Below, piece after piece: positions 36,062 to 45,142 of a DNA stretch of 64,000 bases (positions within the stretch are counted from its first letter, which is position 1; each line of letters begins with the position of its first letter). The DNA is taken from assembly GCA_017432005.1 (NCBI GenBank), contig JAFRKA010000026.1:62001-126000 (forward strand), given 5' to 3'. A program made the translations under genes and the position numbers. The notes beneath the pieces were generated by a model, which did no database searches, was not told the DNA's origin, and worked only from the letters and a program-made list of their open reading frames with translations. Origin of the DNA: Erysipelotrichaceae bacterium (lineage in GTDB: Bacteria; Bacillota_I; Bacilli_A; Erysipelotrichales; Erysipelotrichaceae).

Positions 36062-36736
36062 TTATTCAGCCTCCTTCGTGAGTAATTCCTTAGGTTCGAC
36101 ATGCTTGATCTTCTTAGCAGTGGTCTTTACCATCACCAGACCCTTCTTAGGACCCGGGACATTGCCCTTGACCAGCATATAATTCTTTTCAGCAACGACC
36201 TTGATCACTTCCAGGTTCTGGTTAGTGGTCTTGAAACCGCCATCCTGTCCCGGCATCGGTGTATTCTTTTCGATACGACCGTTGTTTCTGCCTGTAGTAG
36301 CCAGGGAACCGACATGTCTGTGTACAGGTCCGGCACCGTGTGTCTCCAGCAGCATATGCGCGTGATAACGCTTGATTGTTCCTGTATATCCTTTACCCTT
36401 AGAGATACCAGTAACGTCTACCATATCACCAGCGGAAAAGATATCAACTTTTACTTCCTGCCCTACTTCGTAGTCCATCTCATCAGATCTTACTTCCTTG
36501 ACGAACTTCTTCGGAGCAACGCCAGCCTTCTTGGCATGGCCTAATTCTGGCTTGGTGGCACGGGATTCCTTCTGATCTTCGTAACCTAACTGTAAAGCTT
36601 CATAACCGTCTGTTTCCTTGTTCTTCTTCTGGAGAACGACATTCGGTTCAACTTCGATAACAGTTGCAGGGATCAGATCACCTTCAGCGGTGAATACCTG
36701 TGTCATACCAAGTTTTCTTCCAAGTATTCCTTTCAT
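36062..36736 (-). CDS. rplC: 50S ribosomal protein L3
   Basis: 224 residues: [48 protein letters not shown] and [15 protein letters not shown]. Core 50S assembly protein. Slightly extended basic C-terminus. Confidence 0.97.
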   Translation of the reverse strand: MKGILGRKLGMTQVFTAEGDLIPATVIEVEPNVVLQKKNKETDGYEALQLGYEDQKESRATKPELGHAKKAGVAPKKFVKEVRSDEMDYEVGQEVKVDIFSAGDMVDVTGISKGKGYTGTIKRYHAHMLLETHGAGPVHRHVGSLATTGRNNGRIEKNTPMPGQDGGFKTTNQNLEVIKVVAEKNYMLVKGNVPGPKKGLVMVKTTAKKIKHVEPKELLTKEAE

Positions 36737-36750
36737 GATGTCACCTTTCT

Positions 36751-37062
36751 TTATAATTTGATTTCAATATCTACACCACTGGGCAGTTCCAGACGAGACA
36801 GGGCATCGATCGTCTTGGCACTAGGTCCGATGATTTCGATTAAACGCTTATGCGTTCTGATTTCGAACTGTTCTCTTGAGTCCTTATTGACATGAACTGA
36901 TCTCAGAACAGTTACGATCTGCTTCTCAGTAGGAAGCGGAATAGGTCCGATGACCTTCTTTACACCGCCATCTTCAGCAGCCTTGACGATCTTCTCGGTA
37001 GCCGCATCCAATGATCTGTGTTCGTAAGCTTTTAACTTGATCCTTACGTTGTTTTTTGCCAT
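36751..37062 (-). CDS. rpsJ: 30S ribosomal protein S10
   Basis: 103 residues, first gene of the operon: [38 protein letters not shown], and the terminal [11 protein letters not shown]. It also serves as NusE in antitermination. A strong AGGAGG site lies at 37076-37071. Confidence 0.98.
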   Translation of the reverse strand: MAKNNVRIKLKAYEHRSLDAATEKIVKAAEDGGVKKVIGPIPLPTEKQIVTVLRSVHVNKDSREQFEIRTHKRLIEIIGPSAKTIDALSRLELPSGVDIEIKL

Positions 37063-37182
37063 AGAATTTTCCTCCTATATTCCATTAATCCTTTCGGATA
37101 ACCCGCTCCATGTAAGTTCCCTGGTTATCACACTATCACACAGTCTCCGTGTGCCAGCAATCTTCCATATCTTCGCGAGCGC
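37063..37182 (-). promoter_or_regulatory. Untranslated leader of the ribosomal operon
   Basis: About 120 bases run from the predicted start to rpsJ. On the minus strand it holds a CACAC/GTGTG hairpin, an ATCC-GAAA-GGAT hairpin with a GNRA-type loop, and two very short reading frames (10 and 8 codons). Autogenous control by a ribosomal protein is possible, but the fold does not match a leader I can name. Confidence 0.4.
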
Positions 37183-37188
37183 TCGTAT

Positions 37189-37217
37189 ATTATATGATTT
37201 TATTTTTCTGTTTTCAA
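37189..37217 (-). promoter_or_regulatory. S10 operon promoter
   Basis: TTGAAA (37217-37212), spacer of exactly 17, TATAAT (37194-37189) on the minus strand. A near-consensus vegetative promoter followed by GC-rich GAGCGCTCGCG at the start site. Confidence 0.82.
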
Positions 37218-37319
37218 CATCTTTTCATCAAAAAAGTGCCTATTTTATTGACTTTTTTGCATATACATTATTCAACGCCACTCGGTGTTTCAAAAGTAAA
37301 GCGTTTTCAATTAAAAAAA

Positions 37320-37345
37320 CAGGTCAAACATCATAATTTAACCTG
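37320..37345 (-). terminator. Second hairpin with T tract downstream of the LCP gene
   Basis: CAGGT/ACCTG stem extended by an AAA/TTT segment past one mismatch. On the minus strand it is followed by seven T residues. It may back up the terminator at 37479. Confidence 0.55.
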
Positions 37346-37478
37346 ATTTCATCGTGTTTTTCTGATTATTATTTCCCGGAAATAAATAAAAACACAAATG
37401 TAATTGCTTATTCTTTTACATGATTCTTTACTATTGCGGGTTTTTATCACATTTATCCATTATCAACCTGTCAAAATA

Positions 37479-37519
37479 AAAGCTATAATATCAAACTTTC
37501 GTATCAATACTATAGCTTT
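37479..37519 (-). terminator. Terminator after the LCP gene
   Basis: 9-bp stem AAAGCTATA/TATAGCTTT around a 23-base loop, followed on the minus strand by TTTATTTTGA. It begins 24 bases after the stop codon. Confidence 0.65.
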
Positions 37520-37542
37520 AATCTGATTTGTTTTATATGTAT

Positions 37543-40341
37543 TTAACTATCGTTTTCAGGGTCTCCTGATGGTGGATCATCTGTTCCGGGGTTAGGATCA
37601 GTTCCGGGATCGGTTCCAGGATCGGTTCCGGGATCAGTTCCGGGATCAGTTCCGGGATCAGTTCCGGGATCGGTTCCAGGATCGGTTCCGGGATCGGTTC
37701 CGGGATCGGTTCCGGGATCAGTTCCGGGATCAGTTCCGGGATCAGTTCCGGGATCGGTTCCGGGATCAGGAGTCGTTGAACAACCTTCAGTTTTCTTTGG
37801 AATCGTCTCTGTGTAGGTGTCTCCACAAGAACACTGCCATACCTTCTTACCTTCTGTATCACAAGTTGCATCTACAGTTTTAATAAGCGTGTTATAAGAA
37901 TGAGAATGGCTCTTCTCCCAATGAGCATAAACAGTAGTATCACCACTTACATCATCGGTGTCGTATACTCTATCACCTCCTGTAGGAGAAGTGAACCAGC
38001 CAAGGAATACATATTCGCCATCGTTACTTAAATTTTTGAATGGCTTAGCATCATCGCCAGTAATTACTGAAATTGATTCTGGAGCAGAACCATGTCCGTT
38101 AGTGTCAAACTTGACTTTCTTCTGGCCAGCCTTAACTACGATCTTAAGCATATTGACTTTATCAATTGCAGTTCCTGCCTGAGGTGACTGAGAAACAACA
38201 TCACCAACATCGCCACTAACATCAGTATCGAAGTCGATGTCATAAGGAATACCATATTCTTTAGCCCATGACTTAGCTTTAGAGTAGCTATGTCCAACAA
38301 AGTCCGGAACCTGCTTACTCTCGTCGATCGTGGCAGGACCCATAACAGTGATTGATCCGGATGGATATTCAGATATCAATGAGCCATGTCTTGGAGATTG
38401 TGAATAAACATAGCCCTCATAAGCTGCATCATATCCAGATTCGCCCGCCTTAATCGTATTCACACTCAGGCTAACACCATTTGCTGCTGCCCAAGCCAAA
38501 GCTTCAGAAGTCGTCATTCCTTCCAATGTTGCCCAATATGGAGGCATTGGATCCGGTTCATAAAGGAACTTATGTTCATATTCTGTTGAGATAAGTTCTG
38601 GTCTTTCATATTCATTATTCAGTGAAAAACTGTGATTTTTTGCCTGAGTAATGGTTTTGTAGTTGCCCATGACATTATTCACATGTTCCATTGTTTCGTC
38701 ATATGAACCCTGATAGATCAGATAGACCCATAATGGCAGACGCATAGCATAGCTGTAATACATAATGCCACCGTAACCGGTGATTCTCGTATTCTGGAAA
38801 TCGACCAAACTGAATGTATCAAGGCTAGTGAAGTTTTTGGTGTTCAGAAGCAGATTAAAGATGCTGGTCAACTGGCTCAAGGTCATATCTGTCGACATCC
38901 AGTCTGAAGCTTCTTCCATCGCCTTCAATGGCAAAGTTACACTACCTGAACTGATAAATGCTTTAGCGATTTCAATGATGACTTCTTTCTGGTGCTGTTG
39001 TCTGTCAAAGTCACCGTTAGGCATATGATGTCTTTCACGGCAGAACTGCAGAGCCATCTGTCCGTCGGCTACATATTCACCTGCCGGAACGTAGATTCCA
39101 TCAAGCTCAAAATCGACTGGGTTATTGATCTTGACGCCACCAATAACGTTGACGATCTGAACAAGTCCGAGATAGTCAAGTTCCATGTAGTAGTCGATAT
39201 CCATACCGATGAAGTTTTCTACCGTCTCAATAAAACATGCTCTTGAAGTAGATCTTCCGGAGTTGATCTTATCGTATTCTCCACCATAACAAGCAATTGG
39301 TACAAATGAATCTCTGGCAATAGAAGTCATCGATACTTCATATGTTTGCGGGTTGATCGTCGCAAGAATAATGGAGTCAGCCAGACCGACAGGAGAGCCA
39401 ATATCGGTTCTTGAATAACCGATCAGAAGGACATTGAACGGTTCTGTGCTGATGTTTTTTGTGCTTTTGCTCTTTTCTACTTTCAGTTCCTGTTCGAAAC
39501 TGTAGAAATCAACTAAGTCAGGCAGATACTTGGCAAATGGTGATTCTTCAACTGTTGAAGCGGTCATGTTTGCTACATCCTGATCATCACCTTCGCCTGG
39601 TTCGGCATCAGTATCATCATCTGTTTCATTGATCAAAGCTTCAGTTGTATCTGTATCAGTGTCATCAGTTTCTTCCGTTGCAGCATTTTCAGCAGAAATA
39701 TTTTCGACCCCTTTATAGATGCTTCTGTAGGCACTGGTGATGACGATCGCATCGACATCACCATCAAGAAGGCCCTGCATCATCTCAGCATTGGTCTTAT
39801 AGTCTATTTGTGCGTAATCGATCTTTTCTTTTGAAAGCAGCTGATTAGCAATATAAGTCAAGCCATTGCTTGTTTCTACAAGCATACCAACACGCTTACC
39901 GTTAAGATCCTTTAATGATGTGAAGTTATTGGCACCTTCATTCTTATCATAGTAGACAAACACGCCACTGAAAGTTTCATACTTGTCTGATTTTCCATCA
40001 TCAAGAACGTTATTGACGATCTTGTTTGCTTTGCCAAGCAATACAGAACCGACTGTTCCTCCGATAAGAAGCAGAACGGCCATCACCATAGCAATCGTTT
40101 TAAGAACTGTGTCTCTATGGTTAAAACCAACAAAGAATATTATGTCGATGATTGCCATCAGACATACAACTATCGCAACAATACTTCCGAATAAAGACGG
40201 ATAAATAGAATAATATCTCCATGACCAGAGAATCGCCAAAAGGATAGCGACATGCGCTAAAACAAGTACAGTGGGTGGAAGGACTTCTTTCCACTTGACC
40301 AAAGCAAGCTTTGCCTTGACCCCACTGAAAAACTGTTTCAT
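37543..40341 (-). CDS. LytR-CpsA-Psr family protein with extra extracellular modules
   Basis: 932 residues from the ATG at 40341. Three membrane helices (about 22-44, 46-75, 82-103). Residues 105-210 resemble a solute-binding-protein lobe (LKDLNGKRVGMLVETSNG). An acidic Asp/Thr linker follows. The LCP domain is at about 300-460, with NVLLIGYSR, SIARDSF, INSGRS and RERHHMPNGDFDRQQHQ, containing the arginines and aspartates used in polymer transfer. Two PASTA-like units (about 606-737), one InlB-type repeat (about 742-810), a CSCGDTYTETIP module, and a (TDPG)n tail complete it. LCP enzymes attach undecaprenyl-linked polymers to peptidoglycan; here at the end of a polysaccharide locus. Reading upstream to 40476 would overlap the previous gene and is rejected. 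Confidence 0.85.
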   Translation of the reverse strand: MKQFFSGVKAKLALVKWKEVLPPTVLVLAHVAILLAILWSWRYYSIYPSLFGSIVAIVVCLMAIIDIIFFVGFNHRDTVLKTIAMVMAVLLLIGGTVGSVLLGKANKIVNNVLDDGKSDKYETFSGVFVYYDKNEGANNFTSLKDLNGKRVGMLVETSNGLTYIANQLLSKEKIDYAQIDYKTNAEMMQGLLDGDVDAIVITSAYRSIYKGVENISAENAATEETDDTDTDTTEALINETDDDTDAEPGEGDDQDVANMTASTVEESPFAKYLPDLVDFYSFEQELKVEKSKSTKNISTEPFNVLLIGYSRTDIGSPVGLADSIILATINPQTYEVSMTSIARDSFVPIACYGGEYDKINSGRSTSRACFIETVENFIGMDIDYYMELDYLGLVQIVNVIGGVKINNPVDFELDGIYVPAGEYVADGQMALQFCRERHHMPNGDFDRQQHQKEVIIEIAKAFISSGSVTLPLKAMEEASDWMSTDMTLSQLTSIFNLLLNTKNFTSLDTFSLVDFQNTRITGYGGIMYYSYAMRLPLWVYLIYQGSYDETMEHVNNVMGNYKTITQAKNHSFSLNNEYERPELISTEYEHKFLYEPDPMPPYWATLEGMTTSEALAWAAANGVSLSVNTIKAGESGYDAAYEGYVYSQSPRHGSLISEYPSGSITVMGPATIDESKQVPDFVGHSYSKAKSWAKEYGIPYDIDFDTDVSGDVGDVVSQSPQAGTAIDKVNMLKIVVKAGQKKVKFDTNGHGSAPESISVITGDDAKPFKNLSNDGEYVFLGWFTSPTGGDRVYDTDDVSGDTTVYAHWEKSHSHSYNTLIKTVDATCDTEGKKVWQCSCGDTYTETIPKKTEGCSTTPDPGTDPGTDPGTDPGTDPGTDPGTDPGTDPGTDPGTDPGTDPGTDPGTDPGTDPGTDPNPGTDDPPSGDPENDS
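37597..37770. repeat. 12-bp tandem repeat encoding the TDPG tail
   Basis: About 14 copies of a 12-base unit (on the plus strand GATCRGTTCCGG with third-position variants) in the C-terminal part of the LCP gene. Each unit encodes Thr-Asp-Pro-Gly. Unit changes keep the frame, so copy number can vary without loss of the protein. Confidence 0.92.
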
Positions 40342-40342
40342 T

Positions 40343-41239
40343 TTAATACTCGACAGTTTCGGTCTCTGTTGTCTCAGTTTCTTCTTCAGTTTTTGTTTCA
40401 TCTGTGTTGTTATCCGATTCTTTTCTTGGTTGTACTGCGTTTTCACTCGCTTCGACAATCTGGAATTCGCCATCATTGTTTATGATAGCCAGATTGACCG
40501 TATTAGCGAACTGGCTTAAATTCAATTTTGAGTTTTCTTTATATGTCCATTTGCATGTTACCGAATAAGCTTCATACTCTTCTACTTCTCGGTAATCGTA
40601 CCACTCACCGTTTTCGTCCTGTCTGTTTTCCTTATGTTCACTTATTTCGTAAGGTTCGCTCATCTTGATGCATCTTGTTACATCTACATTTGTGACTTCA
40701 ATGAGGTTCTCTTTACCATACTGAGTTGCATATGTACTTAAATACTTATAGAAACCGTCTCTGGCAGACAGATATACATTGTTTCTGTAATGGTCTCCGT
40801 TTTTAAACTCACCATCATAGATGTAATACATTCCGCCGATGTCATACTGACCACTCTTGTTTGTCCAGGTATAGAAGTCAGCGACATAATTCTTCGCAAC
40901 CAGACTGGCTTTCGCCTGGTCATCAGCTCCTTCACCCTCGATTGCTTCCTTAAGTTGCGCAAACAATTCTTTCTGGTAATCGGTCGCATTGTCTCTTAGG
41001 ATATACCAACCATCACCAATAATATTCTCTGGTTTAGTTTCCTGAACAGCATTTCCTGCAGCTAATGATTTCAGATTCTTTGCTTCCTTAACAACAATCG
41101 TACTGAAAATAGCGATAGCAATGAGAAAAGGCAGCATCAGTAAAAACATCAGGAGATATCTGTTCATCCCTTTATGTCTTTTATGAGCTCTCTTTTCCTT
41201 GATCTTCTCTCTTTTTAAAACAAAATTTTTCTTTTCCAT
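40343..41239 (-). CDS. Unrecognised membrane-anchored extracytoplasmic protein, LCP partner
   Basis: 298 residues, family not recognised. A basic cytoplasmic start (KREKIKEKRAHKRHKG) precedes one membrane helix at about 28-50. The outside part (55-260) mixes helices and strands (KNYVADFYTWTNKSGQYDIG, KWTYKENS) and resembles small NTF2/cystatin-like accessory folds; this is a guess. The last 35 residues are a Glu/Thr tail. It ends one base before the LCP start and shares its promoter, so the two proteins probably act together. Confidence 0.7.
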   Translation of the reverse strand: MEKKNFVLKREKIKEKRAHKRHKGMNRYLLMFLLMLPFLIAIAIFSTIVVKEAKNLKSLAAGNAVQETKPENIIGDGWYILRDNATDYQKELFAQLKEAIEGEGADDQAKASLVAKNYVADFYTWTNKSGQYDIGGMYYIYDGEFKNGDHYRNNVYLSARDGFYKYLSTYATQYGKENLIEVTNVDVTRCIKMSEPYEISEHKENRQDENGEWYDYREVEEYEAYSVTCKWTYKENSKLNLSQFANTVNLAIINNDGEFQIVEASENAVQPRKESDNNTDETKTEEETETTETETVEY

Positions 41240-41271
41240 AAGTAAAAAGGATTCTGATTAATCTTTCTTAA

Positions 41272-41300
41272 ATTATAGTAAATACGGTATGCATTTTCAA
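41272..41300 (-). promoter_or_regulatory. Promoter of the accessory-LCP unit
   Basis: TTGAAA (41300-41295), 17-base spacer, TATAAT (41277-41272) on the minus strand. The hexamers and spacing match the S10 promoter. The leader of about 26 bases has no clear Shine-Dalgarno. Confidence 0.72.
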
Positions 41301-41342
41301 ACATTCACATAAATTCACATAAAACGAAAACACGGTTCTGAA

Positions 41343-42830
41343 TCACTCAAAACCGTAAAGAATATGATTGTCGTAGTACTTGGAATGTTGTTTCACAAGT
41401 GAGAAGAAATCTTCTTTTCCATATTTTTCGCAAAGAGTTTCTTCATTCGAGAACAGATTTGTTCCCAATCCCAGTCTTTCACCTTCGAAATCGATATCCA
41501 ACGAAGCTAAAGTCGTCGGATAGAAATCAAATGTACATAGAGTTCTATTGTTTGTAGGTATACAATCATCATCCGGATTTATGATCGTATAATATGCTTT
41601 ACGGTCAAAATCTCCGATCACTTCGCTGAAATCAACACTCATGCTGCAGTGATCGCCTACAATGATGATCGTCGTATTCTCGTAGAAATCCTGCTGCTTA
41701 CACCAATTGATGAAATCATCGACCTTTCTGCTGCTGCAGGCATAGACATTGGCAAGCTGTTCCGGATAGTCATCACGGCAGTCATCACAGATGACTCCAT
41801 CCTGATGATGAGTATCAACTGTAAGCATCGTATAGTTGAAAGGTTCATCTTTACTTGCCAGTTCCAGAACATCTTCTTTTGCCAGCTCAAACAGATAGCG
41901 GTCGATCATTCCCCACCACTCCGTCATATCAGAATCAAATCTTTCTGTTTCACAGAAATAGTTATAATCATGGATGGTGTAATTGCCATGCATTTCATAG
42001 TAGTATTTCCTTCCGGAGAACACTGCGTCTGAACCGATCGCCAGCATGTTGTTGTATCCTTCTTTTTCCAGGATCTCTCCCAAACTGTAAGCTCCCGGTA
42101 AGAATTTATTGGAAGTTACAAAGTCATTTTCACCGATCGGAATATTTAGCGGGATACCACTGCTTTGAGCGATCATGGAAGCCACGGTCCAGCTGGCCCC
42201 AGGCGCTACATCATAACCCTTATTGTCATTGAAAGTTATATTCTCTTCTGCAATCCTATATAATTCAGGGATGCAATTATAATCAAGAGCTCCGCCTTCT
42301 GCTTTTGAATAATCACTGGTCTCAACTGATTCCAGCATTATATAGATCAGATTTCTCTTCTTATCAGGAAAACTGTATTCCATTCCAGCCGGATCCACGT
42401 ATTCGTCTTCATATAATGTCGATGTCTTGGTATAGACTTTTATGTATTCCGGTAAACGAAGATATACAGACAACGAAATAAACGAACATAACAGGCAAAC
42501 GAGTCCGATCAGTAAACTCTTTTTTCTGACAAAACTGATCAACTTGCTGTCATAAGTTTTGCTTAATACGCTGAAATTTCCAAATACAAGTAAAGTGACA
42601 AGTAAAGCTCCTACCAAAGGAACGAGCACGCAATGTTTGATGATTCCTCTGATAAAGACAGGATCAGCACCATCGATCTGAACTATACAATGGAATAATA
42701 TCTGTGCTATAGGGTTTGTACCAATTAAAACAAAATTACGTTTCACATAAAAAATGACACAGATACATGCCATAGCCAGAAACATCAGTACAAAAAACAG
42801 TAATGCTTTACTCAGTTCCTTCTTCTTCAT
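41343..42830 (-). CDS. Phosphoglycerol transferase-like membrane protein (LTA synthase/OpgB superfamily)
   Basis: 495 residues. Three or four membrane helices occupy 1-135. The extracellular alkaline-phosphatase-fold domain starts near LIYIMLES (metal Glu). APGASWTVASMIAQSSGIPL holds the nucleophile position; it matches the OpgB branch (GxSWTxAGM) more than LtaS. GDHCSM is a late metal motif. The family moves glycerol phosphate from phosphatidylglycerol onto glycans or teichoic acid. In this locus it most likely decorates the exported polysaccharide. It overlaps the sugar-transferase gene by 23 bp. Confidence 0.82.
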   Translation of the reverse strand: MKKKELSKALLFFVLMFLAMACICVIFYVKRNFVLIGTNPIAQILFHCIVQIDGADPVFIRGIIKHCVLVPLVGALLVTLLVFGNFSVLSKTYDSKLISFVRKKSLLIGLVCLLCSFISLSVYLRLPEYIKVYTKTSTLYEDEYVDPAGMEYSFPDKKRNLIYIMLESVETSDYSKAEGGALDYNCIPELYRIAEENITFNDNKGYDVAPGASWTVASMIAQSSGIPLNIPIGENDFVTSNKFLPGAYSLGEILEKEGYNNMLAIGSDAVFSGRKYYYEMHGNYTIHDYNYFCETERFDSDMTEWWGMIDRYLFELAKEDVLELASKDEPFNYTMLTVDTHHQDGVICDDCRDDYPEQLANVYACSSRKVDDFINWCKQQDFYENTTIIIVGDHCSMSVDFSEVIGDFDRKAYYTIINPDDDCIPTNNRTLCTFDFYPTTLASLDIDFEGERLGLGTNLFSNEETLCEKYGKEDFFSLVKQHSKYYDNHILYGFE

Positions 42831-44163
42831 TTTCTTCTGTTATTCCTTCAGTAGCTTCTTTATTGAACAAAATCTTTACTGTGAGTAAGATCAGCTTAAT
42901 ATCATCGATGATACTGTAGTTTTCGATATAGTAAAGATCCAGCAAGAGTTTGTCTCTTAATGATGTATTGTATTTACCATAGACCTGTGCATATCCGGTC
43001 AGACCGGCTTTAACCACAAGACGGTATCTGAATTCCGGCATATTCTTGCAGATCTTGTCATAGATCTCAGGTCTTTCCGGTCTCGGGCCGACAAAAGACA
43101 TATCTCCATTCAGAATATTTATCAACTGCGGTAACTCATCAAATCTTACTTTACGGATAAACTTTCCAACCGGAGTGATACGGTCATCATTTTCTTTGGC
43201 CAATACTACGCCGGTATTCTTTTCGGCATTCATGACCATCGATCTGAATTTGATGATCTTGAATTCTCTTTCGTTTTTCGTAAGTCTGACCTGCTTATAG
43301 AAGACATCTCCTCCATCCTGGATCTTGATCGCGATCGCCACCAGCAGCATTATCGGGCTGGTTATTACGATCAGGATCAAAGAACCGATGATATCGATAA
43401 GCCTTTTGAAAAGTCTCTCTATCTGTGAAGGACCAAACTTATTTATCTTGAGGATCGGTGTATCGACCATGTGCAGGATATCGCTGCTGGCCAACAACAT
43501 ATCCGTGATGCTCGGGACATCGTAAATCAGAAGCTTTCTTTCATAACAAGCTTTGAATATTTTTTTCTTATTCTCATGATGAACATCCAGGGTGACGACT
43601 CCATCCGCATCCTTGAGCGTTTCATCGATTTTTCTATAGTTTATGTCTTTTAAATCTACTGTTCTGATAACATTGATCGAAAGATCATTAATATTGTTTA
43701 ACTTGCCGATCAGATTGTAATGAGATTCACCATAAATGGCGACGACTCTGACAGGAGGAAAATTCCTTCTGATATAACGGTTTTCGATATACAGAAGAAA
43801 AGCCGCAATGATTATCTGAACGATTAATAAAATCAAGATAGGCCATACCGGCAAAGGTCTTAATGTTATCAGACACAATACCAGATAGATCATGAAATCA
43901 GTGAACAGGTGGGTGAGCACATGAGAAAGGAAAAGATCTGTCGTTGTAGCATCACCTAAGCTGAATGAACTGAAAAGACGGCCAAAAACAATAAAGAAAG
44001 CAAGATAGATACCAAAGAATAAAATATATCCGTTTGAATAATAAAAGAAATAATCTGTATAGCCCATCATCAGGGTAGCTAAAAAGATTATTTCATAAAC
44101 GAAAGTATTGGCTAAACCTAAAGCTATTTTCGCATTTTCTTTATTGTTAAATCTTTCAGTCAT
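42808..44163 (-). CDS. Polyprenyl-phosphate sugar-phosphate transferase (initiating transferase)
   Basis: 451 residues. Four to five N-terminal membrane helices (about 12-135), a nucleotide-fold-like middle (150-245), one more helix, then the catalytic bacterial sugar transferase domain with KRLIDIIGS, QVRLTKNEREFKIIKFRSM, DELPQLINIL and GDMSFVGPRPERPE. It transfers a sugar-1-phosphate from UDP-sugar to undecaprenyl phosphate, the first step of polymer assembly. It overlaps the next gene and touches the previous one, in a coupled operon. Confidence 0.93.
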   Translation of the reverse strand: MTERFNNKENAKIALGLANTFVYEIIFLATLMMGYTDYFFYYSNGYILFFGIYLAFFIVFGRLFSSFSLGDATTTDLFLSHVLTHLFTDFMIYLVLCLITLRPLPVWPILILLIVQIIIAAFLLYIENRYIRRNFPPVRVVAIYGESHYNLIGKLNNINDLSINVIRTVDLKDINYRKIDETLKDADGVVTLDVHHENKKKIFKACYERKLLIYDVPSITDMLLASSDILHMVDTPILKINKFGPSQIERLFKRLIDIIGSLILIVITSPIMLLVAIAIKIQDGGDVFYKQVRLTKNEREFKIIKFRSMVMNAEKNTGVVLAKENDDRITPVGKFIRKVRFDELPQLINILNGDMSFVGPRPERPEIYDKICKNMPEFRYRLVVKAGLTGYAQVYGKYNTSLRDKLLLDLYYIENYSIIDDIKLILLTVKILFNKEATEGITEENEEEGTE

Positions 44164-45128
44164 TACTTGATCTTATTGATACTTTTCTTATTTGAATCAG
44201 AAATAATATAATGTGGTCTGTTTTTGACCTCCATATAAGTCTTTCCAATATACTGGCCGATAATACCTAAAGCGAACAGCTGCATACCGCCTGTAATCAG
44301 AATTATACAGGCCAGTGTTGCCCAACCTTGGACAGGATCACCGAAGAAAGCGTATTTTATTACAATAAACAGCAGATATAAAAAGGCTAAAACTGTTGTT
44401 CCTAATCCGATAAATGACGCCAGATCGAGTGGTGCGTTTGAAAAATTGACGATACCATCAATAGCGTATTTAACAAGACCCCAGAAACTCCAGGAAGTCT
44501 TTCCTGCAACTCTTTCTACATTCTCATAATCAATCCAATATGTATTGAAACCGACCCATGAGAAGATACCCTTGGAGAATCTGTTATACTCGCTCATTGA
44601 TATTATGGCATCAGCCATCTCTCTGGTCATGAGACGGTAATCACCTGCTCCGTCGACCATCTGCGCATCAGATATCATGTTGATAAGCTTATAGAACTTT
44701 CTTGCAAACCAGGTCCTGATCTTTGAGTCCCCTTTTCTGTCGATTCTGCGGCAGGCGGCACAGTCATATTTACCCGTTTCCAGTGCATTAAGCATATCTT
44801 TAAGCAGAATTGGAGGATGCTGAAGATCAGCGTCGATAAAACCGACATAATCACCACTCGCATTGCATAAACCAGCATACATGGCTGATTCCTTACCAAA
44901 ATTCCTGGAGAAAGAAAGATATACGACATGCTTATCTTTCTTGGCCAGCGATTTCATAACATCAAGCGTTTTATCGCTTGATCCGTCATTAACCAGAATC
45001 AGCTCATAATCTGTACCAAGTTTCTTTAAGACCTTGCTTGTTTCAGTATGAAAAAACGGAAGAGCTTCTTCCTCGTTGAAGCATGGTACTATAACAGAAA
45101 TCATTTTTTTCTTCGTTTTTGTTGCCAT
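44163..45128 (-). CDS. GtrB-like undecaprenyl-phosphate glycosyltransferase
   Basis: 321 residues from the ATG at 45128. GT2 domain: SVIVPCFNEEEALPFF, DGSSDKT, and a DADLQHPP motif. Two C-terminal helices at about 235-300 match GtrB/DPM1-type enzymes. These make undecaprenyl-phosphate-sugar for use outside the membrane. An earlier ATG at 45143 overlaps the previous stop, but GAGG is well spaced only for 45128. With the GT-C-like membrane protein two genes up, it forms a possible side-chain module. Confidence 0.87.
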   Translation of the reverse strand: MATKTKKKMISVIVPCFNEEEALPFFHTETSKVLKKLGTDYELILVNDGSSDKTLDVMKSLAKKDKHVVYLSFSRNFGKESAMYAGLCNASGDYVGFIDADLQHPPILLKDMLNALETGKYDCAACRRIDRKGDSKIRTWFARKFYKLINMISDAQMVDGAGDYRLMTREMADAIISMSEYNRFSKGIFSWVGFNTYWIDYENVERVAGKTSWSFWGLVKYAIDGIVNFSNAPLDLASFIGLGTTVLAFLYLLFIVIKYAFFGDPVQGWATLACIILITGGMQLFALGIIGQYIGKTYMEVKNRPHYIISDSNKKSINKIK

Positions 45129-45142
45129 AACTTTTTTCCTCA

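Larger units (their letters stand above)
37218..37542. other. Intergenic region between the S10 promoter and the LCP gene
   Basis: No gene is supported in this AT-rich stretch. It contains two minus-strand hairpins, listed separately. A short CGCCACTCGG-bearing segment around 37275 and a TTTCCCGGAAATA inverted repeat at about 37372 have no recognised role. Confidence 0.5.

Noticed and set aside
37597..37770. Possible CRISPR-like array
   Set aside because: The units are 12 bases long and contiguous, with no spacers and in frame with a coding sequence; it is a coding VNTR.
37533..37871. Short frame with LIPEP repeats overlapping the end of the LCP gene
   Set aside because: It is the 12-bp repeat read in another frame; the TDPG frame continues a well-supported protein.
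40342..40476. 45-residue extension of the LCP protein
   Set aside because: It overlaps the end of the accessory gene by 134 bases; ATG 40341, one base after that stop, is the natural start.
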